NCBI GenBank assembly: GCA_024195265.1
Contig: JAJLRJ010000010.1
Location: forward strand, 21,795,284 to 21,859,283
DNA: 64,000 nt
From: Dendrophyllia cribrosa
Lineage: Eukaryota; Cnidaria; Anthozoa; Scleractinia; Dendrophylliidae
Direction of reading: 5' to 3'
Shown here piece after piece: positions 1 through 10,752 of this stretch. The position numbers and the translations under genes were made by a program. The notes under the pieces are model-generated. The model did not search any database. It saw only the letters and a program-made list of their open reading frames with translations, and was not told where the DNA came from. Within the stretch, counting starts at the first letter, position 1. Every line of letters starts with the position of its first letter.

Positions 1-204
1 ATTACGATTTAGACAAAATCGGTGTAAAATTACCATTACTCACTGAATAAGTTTGCCATTCCGAAAGACACTGGCTAATTGAACGGAGAAAAATGGGGCT
101 TCCGTCAAATTCATGAGAAACAAAACAACAATTTTTCTGATTCAGTTAAAGTTTACTATTTTATTCACTGTACCTCTTCCCTCCTTATATTGTTACAAAT
201 CTGG

Positions 205-832
205 TAAATATTCAGAAATTCTGATCCCCCCATTAACAAATCGAACAAACACAGCTATACACATCTTATTCTAAAAAATTCAGAAATTCTGATCCCCCCG
301 TCAGTTAATCGAACAAAAACAGCTATATACATCTTATTCTAAACAATTCAGAAATTCTGATCCCCCCGTCAGTCAACCGAACAAAAACAGCTATATATAT
401 ATATATCTAATTCTTAAAAATTCAGAAATTCTGATCTCCCCGTCAGTTAACCGAACAAAAACAGCTATATACATCTAATTCTTAAAAATTCAGAAATTCT
501 GATCCCCTCGTCAATTAACCGAACAAAAACAGCTATAAACATCCAATTCTTAAAAATTCAGAAATTTTGAACCCCCGTCAGTTAACCGAACAAAAGCAGC
601 TATATACATCTTATTCTTAAAAATTCAGAAATTCTGATCCCCCCGTCAGTTAACCGAACAAAAACAGCTATATTCATCTAATTCTTAAAAATTCAGAAAT
701 TCTGACCCCCTCCTGTCAATTGACCGAACAAAAACAGCAATTCACAATGTAGTCTAGAAGGATTCAGAATTTCTGACCCCCCATCAATTAACCAAACAAA
801 AACAGCTATACACTAATTTTAAAATGCTTCAA
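205..832 (+). repeat. Left ~68-bp minisatellite array (about 9 units)
   Basis: Each unit contains TTCAGAAATTCTGATCCCCC, then a GTCAGTTAACCGAACAAAAA segment and an ACAGCTATATACATC segment. The motif starts near 211, 279, 348, 419, 487, 557, 624, 693 and 761. TTCAGAAATTCTGA is itself a near-palindrome. The outermost units are the most diverged, especially at 700-830. Confidence 0.9.
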
Positions 833-1159
833 CGAACCGATCAAACTTTTTTCGTAAAATGTGACAGTTTGGAAATGAATTTATCATTTGCTCGACACTT
901 AATTCACATAAGTTAAAAACCTAAAAATCACTCGTGAAAACTTAACCTGGACAGCCAGATGACCCTTGCGTGACCAGACATGAATGCAAAAATGATATTC
1001 CACTGTCACAGTCTCTAAACACTGTTACACAGCCAACGAGAAGGGTTGCCTGTATAGTATGCAAACGGCAAAAACAACAGAGCCAGGCAACCGTTCTAGG
1101 CGGGTTACTCCCTGCATGAAAACAGGTCCTTACATGTCATTAAAACAGCATCTATTTCT

Positions 1160-1744
1160 TTAAGGTGGCTCACAATAGTTCCTAGCTTTTTTTATCACTT
1201 ATACTGTCAATTATTTATCAGTTGAAGCTACAATGGTGGTATAAAACAACGGCCAGTCATTGGTGAACAAGTTATAGTGATGTCTCTTTTATGATTTAAC
1301 AGGTTACCATATTAACGGTATAACCTTTTAAAGACACCCTTAATTTTAGCTTTAAGTGCCTATTGCTAAAAAAACCGAGCTCGGTGACTGAATTGCAATA
1401 AACATGTTACATGTAGGTTTCAACTTTGTGCAAAGTTCAAAAAATTATTGTGAAGGGATTCATAGTCACCTTAAATCAATGCTAATTACAATTTAATAAT
1501 AAAAAAATGGGGGGTCACCAAGCCCATTTTTTAATAATATTAGCACTTAAAGCTAAATTTAAGGGTGCCTTTAACAGGTTATACTGTTACTATCATGGTA
1601 ACCTGCTACATCATGATGATCACTATAACTTGTTCAACAATGACTGGGCATTTGTTTGATACCATTGTAGCGCCAACTAATAAAGTGTGGAAGTATTGAT
1701 TGTAAGTACTGGAAATTATTAGAAACTGTTGTCAGCCACCTTAA
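1160..1744. mobile_element. 585-bp MITE with long terminal inverted repeats
   Basis: The left end GGTGGCTCACAATAG pairs with the right end at 1,731-1,740, and the arms carry on inward past 1,340 and 1,530 (for example ACAGGTTACCAT against ATGGTAACCTG). TTAA stands immediately outside both ends (1,160-1,163 and 1,741-1,744), consistent with a TTAA or TAA target duplication. It has no coding capacity. The superfamily is uncertain: a TTAA target would fit piggyBac-like or Kolobok-like, and TAA would fit Harbinger-like. Confidence 0.7.
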
Positions 1745-2579
1745 AGGAAATTCAGAATGCTCATAAACAAGAACCAAACAATAAGAGAAATTTTCCTACA
1801 CATGTAAATGTACTGACAGTGAAACTGTTTGTGAAACAGTTATTAGGTGTGCTGTTTAACCCTTTAAACCCCAATGGTGATCAGCATCAAATTTTTTTCT
1901 TATTATATCAATTCTTAATCAATCAGAGGTTAGGAGAATTAAGAATTTGATCCCCCAGGATGAATTCTCATAAAATTTTAACAAATTATAAGAAATGCAC
2001 GTGGACAAGAAAGAAGAAGTTTCAAACTGTTTTGATTTTGGAGATTAAAGGGATAAATACACCTTATTGAAGAAACGTTGACGCATGAAAAGCATAAACC
2101 ATGAACGATGAGACCGAATGGGATTCTGGGTAGGCAGTAGGCAGCATTGGCAAGCTTAGCAATATTCCATTTCTTGATAGTCAAGATGTTTTCTTTGTTT
2201 AAGACATTTTAGTGCATTATTTATGCATCCTGTGTTAATATAATGTGTATTCTGTCACAGATGAAGATTAATTTTTCCAACTTCCCAGTAAACCTTTGGG
2301 TTGCATTTTTCATGGTTTATGCTTTTCACCCGATAACATTTCTTCTATTTGGTGTAAATGACTACTGTTTCCAAGACCCAGTCATCCCTGTTAGTCATCT
2401 TTTTGTATCGACTTTTCTTTGATATCCTCTAGGAGGTACCACTTATCCTCTTCCTTTGTGTCCTGATCTTTGTAGACTGACTGCCTTTTCAGTCACACTC
2501 CTGCTAGCATCCCATTTCCTGAAAATGAAGTATGATATTATATATTTATTTTACCATGGACGATGTTTCTTTAAAAAAA

Positions 2580-3010
2580 TACTTGTCGAATGATTTATAT
2601 GGTCTCGGGTACCCAAGACAGCCCTCCCCCCCGAGTTACCCTGGACGAGCTAACTTTTCACTTATTTCTTTGAAAAATTCAACCAACCGTTAACATGAGA
2701 ATCGCGAACTCATCTCGGGGGGCGAGTCAACTCGGTTGGTCGAGTTGTCTCGTCTTGGCAGGTAGGGTAACCCTGGCAGGTGGGACAACTTTTTCTCATA
2801 TAAACACTTTGTCTCGCCTACCCAAGACGAGACAGCTCAAATTGTTCCAGGAGCCTGTGTGTTTTAGGTCAGCAGAGACCAAACGTGCAAAAAAATGGCG
2901 TCTCGAGGGAGACTGGTGTGCTAGAGGGGACAGCTGTTACAACTCACAACTCCATATAAACGCTTCGTAAAGTTGTCTCGGGGGGAGGGTTGTCTCTAAA
3001 TTTCTAGTTC
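2580..3010. repeat. Degenerate inverted repeat rich in GTTGTCTCG motifs
   Basis: The segment alternates TTGTCTCG, ACCCAAGACGAGACA and GAGTTACCCTGG motifs in both orientations around 2,605-2,990, with short pyrimidine runs. It looks like an old palindromic repeat. I could not define ends or a family. The ORF at 2,695-2,970 within it is not convincing as a gene. Confidence 0.3.
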
Positions 3011-4524
3011 CATTACGTGTACATGTACTTTTACTCGCACTGTTCTGAGTCATACTGGTTTGAGTTCATACCAGTCTCATACAGTGTATATACAGTGTAA
3101 TCAGCCTCTTAGTTTTGGCTCACTGTGAAATTACAACAAATTGTTCTTTTGGTTGAAAATACATTAACCAAAAACTGCAACAAATTGTTGCATGTGAACT
3201 AACTGGTAAATAAGGCTAAACTATTCGAATAAGAAATTATGGCTCCTTTTAAACGGTTTTAAACGTTTACTGTTTAGCGATAAATCTCTCCAAGCATTTA
3301 AATAGCAATATCGAGTGGGTCATTCTTATGCAACGGTTTAATTTGTAAAATTAATAACACGTCTCCAAAAAACAAAAACAAAATACACTGTATATCAACC
3401 TGGAAGAAGGGTGTTCAAAAGTGGTCAACGTAACATAATCATCGCATAACTTTAATACATAGATGTTATCGTGCTTCTTGACTGGTGGCCTGCCAGAATC
3501 CCATGGAATGGCACGCAACTTCTAATTTCAGATATTAAACTTTTAAGCTCTATGTCTGCCGATAGATAAAACTACATTACGAAAATGAAAATAAACAAGC
3601 AAAGAAACCTCATGGCTGTGATAAACCCAACTTCGTACGAGGTTGCTCCATGTATAAACGCCTACAATTCAAAAGCTCATGAAACGAACCAAACAATCGG
3701 TCTTAGCTTCCACATAATGCTTACCTTTTCCTCATACAACGTCCTTGAACTTGACTGGAAAAGAACTTCAATCAGATGGGAAAAGGTAGCCACAAGAAAA
3801 TTCATCTCCTTGCTATAAACGTTAGAACAGGCCGGCCGCGTGAAAGTCCAACTGAAATTCTCACACTTTCCCATTGGCTCAAAAGCCCCACGTGAGGTTA
3901 GAACTCACTATACGCATGTGCCGAACTCACGGCTTCCCTGGAAACTAGCTTGCTCAACAACCAACATGGCGGGCTGTTGAAAAGTAAAACGGTCAACTCG
4001 AAGAACTTATGGTTGCTTCGGGGAATAAATGCAATGTATTTTGACACTTTTTGGAGCGTTAGAAGCCAGAAGAAACTTTGCAGTGTTGTTTCATGTAAGG
4101 AAAGAAATTAATTTTCAAGAGTTTTAAAGGAAAGCGAAGACCACTACAGCAAACATTCAAACACGTGTTGTCACTCACAGCAAAAGAAGATTCAATCAAA
4201 TGTTCATCCACGAATATGGAAAGCTTCCAAACAAAGAAACGTTTTAAAATATCAAAACGGATTGCATGTGTAACGGGATGAATCGGGTCAAGTGGCACAT
4301 GATGGGAATCGAAGAGAACGCAATGAGTTACAGTGTACGTTGTGGACTTGCTAGCGCTGTTGGCCGTCGAAGAATATTTAGCGACAGCTCCCCAAAACAA
4401 AACACGGTTCGCCAAAGATAAGTGGTAAGTGGTATTTGCATTACTGGTACAAAAAGCCTTTATAAACTGAAGTTGTCATGTTACTGGGGAAAAGGCACTG
4501 CACTGTCCCCTCGAAACATGTCAC
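3010..4524. other. No recognised feature
   Basis: AT-rich sequence with scattered stops in all frames and no clear repeat, RNA gene or coding exon. A minus-strand ORF at 4,059-4,415 (118 codons) has no recognisable domain and is left unannotated. Confidence 0.5.
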
Positions 4525-4654
4525 TCTTAAACTCGAATTGTTATTTTAAGAACCAAATTGTTAAAACAAATCGACAGGTAAGAACTTAAAATTAAAACAA
4601 CAAAAGAGTTCTTACCTGTCGATTTGTTTTAACAATTAACAATTCGAGTTTAAG
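4525..4654. repeat. Short foldback containing a splice-donor-like sequence
   Basis: The left arm (4,525-4,585) and right arm (4,609-4,654) are inverted copies. The left arm carries a 16-bp interruption that the right arm lacks. Each arm contains ACAGGTAAGAAC or its complement, which matches the consensus 5' splice site CAG/GTAAG. Compare the similar hairpin at 17,107-17,323. Confidence 0.75.
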
Positions 4655-4921
4655 AATGTGTAGTTCACAGTGTAGCTAAAAAAAGAAAAACAAAGCAAAA
4701 AGGACCATGGTTGAACGAGCCTCTTTAAAGAAAACTTGCATTCTTATTGATCAGTAAACTACGGGCAAAAACCAATATTTCATGCTAAGAAAAAGCAATT
4801 GTCTAAATCAAACAAAGAAGTTAATGAGAACAAGCATACTGTACTGACCTACATGTAATTGAAAGTAATTTTGATGATACACTGAAATTGAAACGGTCCT
4901 CCAGTTGCTTTAGAAACAAAC

Positions 4922-5727
4922 GGCTTATTGTACTTTGCGAAACGAAATGGAACGAAACGAAATGGGAATCTGTACTTTGCGAAACGGGAATCTGTACTTT
5001 GCGATTTAAACAAGTAGCAAGTCGAAATTCGTTGTACCGTACAATCCACGTTCCTTTATCTTTGTGTATCTGTTGCTTTCCCTGTCGCTTGCAACATCAT
5101 CACAGCCGAAAATGTCACGCAAGCAAGAATTACTCTACAATGACACTACAGCTTCGATTATATATATCAAACATTACAGCAGGATTTGGATTTTGGTCCT
5201 TTCCATAAAAGTAACAACTTCAACAGCGAAGTACAGATTTTCTTGCTTGTGTGACATTTCCGGCTGTGATGATGTTGCAAGCGACAGGGAAAGCAACAGA
5301 TACACAAGGATTTTCATTTATTAATTTCGCAAAGTACAGATTTTCATTTATTCATTTCGCAAAGTACAGATTTTCATTTATTCATTTCGCAAAGTACAGA
5401 TTTTCATTTTTTTCATTTCGCAAAGTACAGATTTTCATTTTCTCATTTCGCAAAGTACAGATTTTCATTATTTTCATTTCGCAAAGTACAGATTTCGCAA
5501 AGTACAGATTTTCTTGCCAGCATGACATATCCGGCTGGGATGATGTCGCAAGCGACAGGGAAGGCAACAGATACACAGAGACATCACACAAGGATCGTTC
5601 AATTCAGTGGATTGTACAGTATGACGAATTTCGACTTGCTACTTGTTTATTTCGCAAAGTACAGATTCCCATTTCGTTTCGTTTCATTTCGTTTCGTTCC
5701 ATTTCGTTTCGCAAAGTACAATAAGCC
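4922..5727. mobile_element. Non-autonomous Mutator-like element, 806 bp, with 9-bp TSD
   Basis: The left end GGCTTATTGTACTTTGCG is matched inverted by the right end, and both ends carry subterminal CGAAA/CGAAAT runs. The 9-bp direct repeat GAAACAAAC flanks it exactly (4,913-4,921 and 5,728-5,736). Further inverted blocks lie at about 5,068-5,117 and 5,255-5,305/5,520-5,575. Known: 8-11-bp duplications with long inverted repeats are typical of Mutator-like elements. It shares its ends with the 1,900-bp element at 35,567-37,466. It has no transposase; reading frames through it only reflect the repeats. Confidence 0.8.
5311..5513 (+). repeat. 30-31-bp internal tandem repeat (about 7 units)
   Basis: Units start at 5,311, 5,341, 5,371, 5,401, 5,432, 5,463 and near 5,494. 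Each reads TTTTCATTTATTCATTTCGC followed by AAAGTACAGA. The repeat core CGCAAAGTACAGA is the same motif as the element's terminal inverted repeat, so the array appears to have grown from an internal copy of the transposon end. Confidence 0.9.
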
Positions 5728-6031
5728 GAAACAAACAAATATGCTATCCAAAGCAGAGCTTTCTTATTATTATCAAAACCAAAACTTGTAACCCAATACC
5801 TTTCTTGTATCAAAGAAAATTCACCGCCTGACGAGTGAATTCCATGTTCAATTTCAAGCAAAAAAACGATATCGCCGAATCACAAAGCGATGAGGGTGAT
5901 ATCTGTAATATAGTTTATTTAGGCCCGAAAAGAAATCAACGAGCAGCAAAAAATGAAGTTGGTTTCCTTTCTCCTCCCATGTAAGATAAGAGTGACAGAT
6001 GTCTATTGCCAACTGCTCAGAGATTTTTATC

Positions 6032-6218
6032 TAGGGTGCGTTCCTTTGGGATGATCCGGATCCGGATCACTGATCCAAGATCACTCGGATCATGCTGCAT
6101 CAAAGGAACCGATGAATCCTTGTCCAGAGTGGATTCGTCGGTTCCTTTGATGCTTCATGATCCGAGTGATCTTGGATCAGTGATCCGGATCCGGATCATC
6201 CCAAAGGAACGCACCCTA
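6032..6218. mobile_element. ~185-bp near-perfect palindromic MITE, TA target
   Basis: The terminal inverted repeat begins GGGTGCGTTCCTTTGGGAT and is copied inverted at 6,198-6,216. The arms extend about 85 bp each with few mismatches, including two GGATCCGGATC blocks. TA flanks both ends (6,032-6,033 and 6,217-6,218). The loop is around 6,110-6,140. The high arm identity implies recent insertion or strong secondary-structure conservation. Confidence 0.85.
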
Positions 6219-6239
6219 AATGTTCTGTATCAATAAAAT

Positions 6240-7834
6240 CAATGACAATAGCTTCTTTTATTTACCCTTATGAACCTACAAAATAGTAATTATCTAAGAT
6301 TCTAAGATATATGATATGTTTTGCCACTGATTAAAGATGGACACAAGGGCTATTAGACCTGTCTTGTTGTCTAAAAGAAGCCAGAATTTACATGCACTTG
6401 GGCTTGTAGGTGAATTTTCATGTGTGTTGTGGCTGTGAACTTAATTGAGTTAAGTTGTATATGATGTTATTGTTTTGCAGATTTTTGGCTCTATTCTGGA
6501 ACACAGCCAAAGTTCTTTTTGAATGTTTGCGGATTTAGCTACACCTGTACCCCCACAAATGCACATTGTAAAGGTGAGCACCATTTAGAAATTAAACAAA
6601 ATCACTACATTTGTGTATGTTGACCTACATGTACAGTGTAGGTGGGATAAGCTTGTTAAATAGAGAGTTTCTTTAAAAGGCAGTTGAACTAGGGAAGTCT
6701 TGAAATACATGTACAATAATATTAATTTTATTGATTAATAAGTGTTAAATTTGAGTAATTTTAAGTTCAATACATTACCATATCTGATTTTCAGGAAATG
6801 GAATCACTTACTAGCAGAACTACAAATGAGGTTATCCATTTTAACAGTATGTTGATCATGCCCAAAGAAGGATGATCAGTGGCATCTCCTTGTGACCATC
6901 AGAAGAAAAACACAATACAAAGAAAACATCCAGAAGCAAGCTAGATCTTCCTATTAGTTTTGTTTGTTTAAGTGATGGAGGCAACAAAAATTCTGAATCC
7001 CTTTCAGAATTAATTTGAAGCCTGAATTTTGTCAGGTTGTTTTTTCAACTGCTTAAGTTGATAGCAAATTGAGAGGATCACAAATTTCACTCATGTTTTT
7101 GTTCAGTTAACTCTTTAACTCCCAAGAGTGCCAAATATCAAAACTCAAGAAAAATCCCAAATTTCATGTTGAAAAATATTGAAACCAAATGGTAACTGTA
7201 TCATGTGAAAGTACTGTACTGCTGTACATACAATGTAGGATTTCGTCCACAGACTCAAAAGTTAGGACTGCACTACATGTCTCCATAATTGACTCTGGGA
7301 GTGAAAGGGTAAAGGGATGAGGAGGTCAGAAATTCTGATTCAGTTACATGTAAGTGTCACGGGAATTAGAAATTCTGAATCATTTTAGAATTAGATGTGA
7401 ATAGCCAGTTTTGTTCAGTTCATTGACAGGGCATCAGAATTTCTGAATCCTTTATAATTAGAATTGTCCAGTAACAAGTGGTATAGCGGAGTAAGAAAAA
7501 GAATGATTGTGGAACTCTATTGATGACATTACAATGGGATCAGAAATTATGAATCCATACAGAGGTAGTCATGCATAATTATAACCAAGCCTGCGAATAC
7601 AGCCGCCTCTTAACCGCTCACCGCAGTGAACCGTGTTTGCTCAAGTTAGTTTTTAATGATCGTTTATTATCTGATAGACTCTCTGATACGTAAGTTCGGA
7701 AAACCTGTCAAGCTGGATGTTGAATAATAATCATTTTTACTCGGATAAGTGACGGGGATCTCCGAAATTCGGAAAACCTCTTTAGTTAGATGTTAATACA
7801 TGTAATCATTTTTCCTCGTGTAAGTGATGGGGGT
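6240..7834. other. No gene seen; diverged foldback interior
   Basis: AT-rich sequence. A SINE-tail-like segment (CAGGTTGTTTTTTCAACTGC, 7,034-7,053) lies near 7,015-7,060, and degenerate minisatellite units lie at 7,320-7,560. Nothing else is recognisable. Confidence 0.5.
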
Positions 7835-8455
7835 GTTGTTTGGTTAATTGACGGGGGGATCAGAATTTCTGAATTTTTAAGAAATAGATGTATATAGCTG
7901 TTTTTGTTCGGTTAACTGACGGGGGGATCAGAATTTCTGAATTTTTAAGAATTAGATGTATACAGCTGTATAGCTGTTTTTGTTCGGTTAACTGATGGGG
8001 GGATCAGAATTTTTAAGAATTAATGTATATAGCTGTTTTTGTTCGGTTAACTGACGGGGGGATCAGAATTTCTGAATTTTCAAGAATTAGATGTATATAG
8101 CTGTTTTTGCTCGGTTAACTGACGGGGGGATCAGAATTTCTGAATTTTCAAGAATTAGATGTATATAGCTGTTTCTGTTCGGTTAACTGACGGGGGGATC
8201 AGAATTTCTGAATTTTCAAGAATTAAATGTATATAGCTGTTTTTGTTCGATTAACTGACGGGGGGGTCAGAATTTCTGAATTTTTAAGAATTAGATGTAT
8301 ATAGCTGTTTTTGTTCCGTTAATTGACGGGAGGATCAGAATTTCTGAATCCTTTAGAATAAGTTGTATATACATGTAGTTGTTTTTGTTCGGCAATTGAC
8401 GGGGGATCAGAATTTCTGAAACCTCTTTTAGGATTCGGGGGAGATCAGAAATTCT
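7835..8455 (-). repeat. Right minisatellite array, inverted copy of 205-832 (about 9 units)
   Basis: The units read as the reverse complement of the left array: GATCAGAATTTCTGAA, then a TTTAAGAATTAGATGTATA segment and a GTTCGGTTAACTGACGGGG segment. Central units at about 8,040-8,330 are nearly identical, as expected from recent homogenisation. Degenerate units of the same motif extend inward at 7,320-7,560. Confidence 0.9.
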
Positions 8456-8884
8456 GAACAGGTTTTAAATTTAGTTCATGAAAATCATAAATTCGCTCGA
8501 AAGAATTTTGTGCTTCCTTGCAAACAGAGAAAACTCTCCTATCAGTTTTTGTATGATTTTACGATTTAGAGCAAACATTAAAAATTATCCAACTAAAAAA
8601 GTGGTGAAATGGCTTTTCCGATAAAACTTCACATTTTAATTTTGGCAAATTTTCCACTAATTTCCGAAGAGGTTGTAGAAACTACCACGTGCAAAAGACA
8701 TTTTCCGAGGTAGGTTGATAATTTATCCGTAAAAATAAGTCATTTTTGTAGTGTACCTTAGTATTTACTCTGAATTTGTCTAAATCGTAATGCCACATTT
8801 TAGTTTGGAACGCGTTTTATCTTTCAGTTGAGGTTGGGATTAGTAGTATATATAGTTGAATTAAGGACTAAGCAACCCGAGAAG

Positions 8885-8962
8885 CTAGGTGGTACAGTAG
8901 TACGGTAGGCTATGTAATCCTAATCCTAGCTGAGGTCACAGGTTCAATCCTGAGTGGGGATT
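8885..8962 (+). other. Possible tRNA-derived repeat (weak)
   Basis: AGGTTCAATCCTGAG at 8,939-8,953 resembles a Pol III B box, and GCTAGGTGGTACAGT about 50 bp upstream is A-box-like. The T-arm pairs only if the loop is shortened to six bases, and no full cloverleaf forms. A T-rich stretch follows. It could be an old SINE head or coincidence. Confidence 0.25.
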
Positions 8963-9126
8963 TTAGATTTTCTTTTTTACACTTAAAAATTTATTGAAAA
9001 TAAATTCTAAGTGTCGACATTACGTTATATAATTCTCAATAAGTGTCCGAGGTGGTCCAACCTGATTTTGGAGTATCCATTCTAGTCACGACCCTGTGCT
9101 CAAACATCGATGAAGAAGCAGCCGCC

Positions 9127-9357
9127 ATGTTTACCTTTCTGAGACAGCTGCCGCTGACCAGCCTCAGTGTAGAGTTGGCTCATGTGGGGTGCCGAGGAGT
9201 GAGCGGGGAGAAGGTGGTTGCTTATGAAATAATAAATTTGAATTGTGTCATGTCAGCTCCTTTTTGTGTAAAAGCCGTTATACAAAGTTTTGAATCACTA
9301 ACATTAATAAGCCGGCCCTTAATGGGCTTGCGAAACGGTTTTGTATTTTATGATTGA
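9127..9357 (+). CDS. Unassigned small ORF, possible first exon
   Basis: The ATG at 9,127 sits in an excellent start context (GCCGCCATG) and opens 76 codons that end at 9,357. The first ~29 residues (MFTFLRQLPLTSLSVELAHV, then a Gly/Cys-rich stretch) precede an AAGGTGGTT sequence near 9,212 that could serve as a splice donor. No domain is recognised. The sequence is not visibly part of the surrounding repeats. It may be a genuine exon or chance. Confidence 0.2.
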   Translation: MFTFLRQLPLTSLSVELAHVGCRGVSGEKVVAYEIINLNCVMSAPFCVKAVIQSFESLTLISRPLMGLRNGFVFYD

Positions 9358-9483
9358 AATAACAAAAAATTGCGGATAGTCTAATAAAAATTGACCTTTT
9401 ATCACTTCATATATGTTATTCTGGTTCATTTAGTTTGAGTTTACACGATAAACGATTTCTTGTTTTTCTGAACTCGGATCTAA

Positions 9484-9819
9484 TTGCATTTTTTACGTCA
9501 GCAAGAGTCGATACCGCCAGCGAGGACAAGACATAACCAAGCATGTCTACTGAAATTGTCTAGTGACGTTTTGGCCTCTTTCTCCATGAAAGGCGCTTGT
9601 TTGTTTTTCTACGCACCTACATCGTACGCTATCCAGCGAGTGAAAAAGATGGGAAAAAGCAATCAGTACTCTTCTTTTCTTCAGCCACCCATCTCCCTAA
9701 GAGAGATTTTGTACAAAATGTCGGAAGTTTCCAATGTTTTGCGTGCAATTGATAGAGGACATCATGTGCTAACCGAAGCATGCAAAAATGGGAAATTCCA
9801 ACAGTTCTTCCCATCCTAA
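9484..9819 (+). CDS. Unassigned ORF, hypothetical
   Basis: An open frame of about 111 codons that includes Met-Ser-Glu-Val-Ser near its C-terminus. No motif, signal peptide or membrane segment is evident, and start and splice sites are not clear. It is listed only because it lies in one of the few stretches free of visible repeats (9,000-10,000). It could equally be non-coding. Confidence 0.15.
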   Translation: MHFLRQQESIPPARTRHNQACLLKLSSDVLASFSMKGACLFFYAPTSYAIQRVKKMGKSNQYSSFLQPPISLREILYKMSEVSNVLRAIDRGHHVLTEACKNGKFQQFFPS

Positions 9820-9989
9820 AAAGGGGTGTTGTTAAAAATTGTCAAAATTTCTCAATTCACTGCCTGGACATCATTAGCCTTTTAATGCTCGCGCATGCAA
9901 CAAAGGGAAAATTTAACAAATTGTACAACCCCTCCCTTGCAGTCAGTGTGCGCGTTGGAATGCGCACGACATCCTGCATAGATTGCATG

Positions 9990-10750
9990 TAATTAATTCA
10001 GGAATTTTCCACATGTCATGCTGTACTGCCTTTCCCTTGGGGTCAGGGGAAGGAGGATGGGCAACCTCGTTCCCAAAGCCCTGTATAAAGGTTTGAGGAT
10101 GGGATGTACAATACGAATGGAAAAATGGGCTAGAACTCCATCAAATATTATGTCACGCAAGTCGAAATTTACTTCGATGCACACTGCAATAGACCGACAG
10201 GGGTCGATTATCAGAGCTTTCTATAAGTGCTTGCAGCGTCACATCAGCACCTAAAACCTCCTGCGATCTATTGTGGCATTCTGTCACGTAATGGACAGAA
10301 CAAAACAAAGCAAAGCGAAGTAGAAGAACACCATAGGACAAAGGATACTGTATACACTAGTAAAGTCAGTGTTCGGGATGTCATCTGTCCCGGTTGGGAG
10401 GGGACTTCCATATAAAAAAAGTCCCGGTGCTCGTCGGAATTTTTTAAAAAACACCCTAAAAGGTACCAGGATCTCGTTTGATAGGCGTGGCTCAAGTATA
10501 TTTTTACCTCTACAGAGGTATTAATTTTTAATTTCTGCATATTTGTTCGGCTTAATACACTGAAAAGTACCGCGATAATTATAACCATGGTCATTTTAGA
10601 TTACAGCTCTCTATTAAAGCGGTATCAATCTACAAATTTGACTCCTAGAAGATACGACGAGCACCCCGGCCCGTAAATTCCATATCAAAGTCCCCACCTC
10701 GGGTCATCTGTATGTTTTGACTTTCAGAGATGAGGTTTGAGTTATCGAGG
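9990..10750. other. No gene; dispersed-repeat-like sequence
   Basis: Short inverted motifs (GGGGACTTCCATAT near 10,401 and its counterpart near 10,678; GTGCTCGTCG and CGACGAGCAC at 10,427 and 10,657) indicate a diverged palindromic element of roughly 300 bp at 10,390-10,700. There is no coding evidence. Confidence 0.35.
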
Positions 10751-10752
10751 GT

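Larger units (their letters stand above)
1..8792. mobile_element. Giant foldback-type element with inverted minisatellite arms (candidate)
   Basis: Seen: a ~68-bp minisatellite at 205-832 recurs as its reverse complement at 7,835-8,455, so the two arrays would pair as the arms of an 8-kb inverted structure. Bases 1-20 are also matched, in inverted orientation and with one difference, by 8,773-8,792, which suggests that the arms continue left beyond the window. The interior (840-7,830) has no convincing coding sequence and carries several smaller palindromic insertions. Known: foldback (FB/Galileo-like) DNA transposons have long terminal inverted repeats made of tandem units. Inference: this is a non-coding member of such a class, or two related arrays inverted by rearrangement. 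The left terminus and target duplication cannot be seen. Confidence 0.45.

Noticed and set aside
4059..4415. 118-codon minus-strand ORF
   Set aside because: No domain, no convincing start or splice context, and no second copy; length alone is within chance for 64 kb.
5251..5791. 157-codon ORF with repeated FAKYRFSF peptide
   Set aside because: It is simply the 30-bp tandem repeat of the Mutator-like element read in an open frame, since 30 is divisible by three.
8885..8962. True tRNA gene
   Set aside because: Only a B-box-like match; the T-arm and acceptor do not form a cloverleaf.
10227..10594. Opposite-strand ORFs of 62-108 codons
   Set aside because: They fall in a diverged palindromic repeat and have no recognisable motif.
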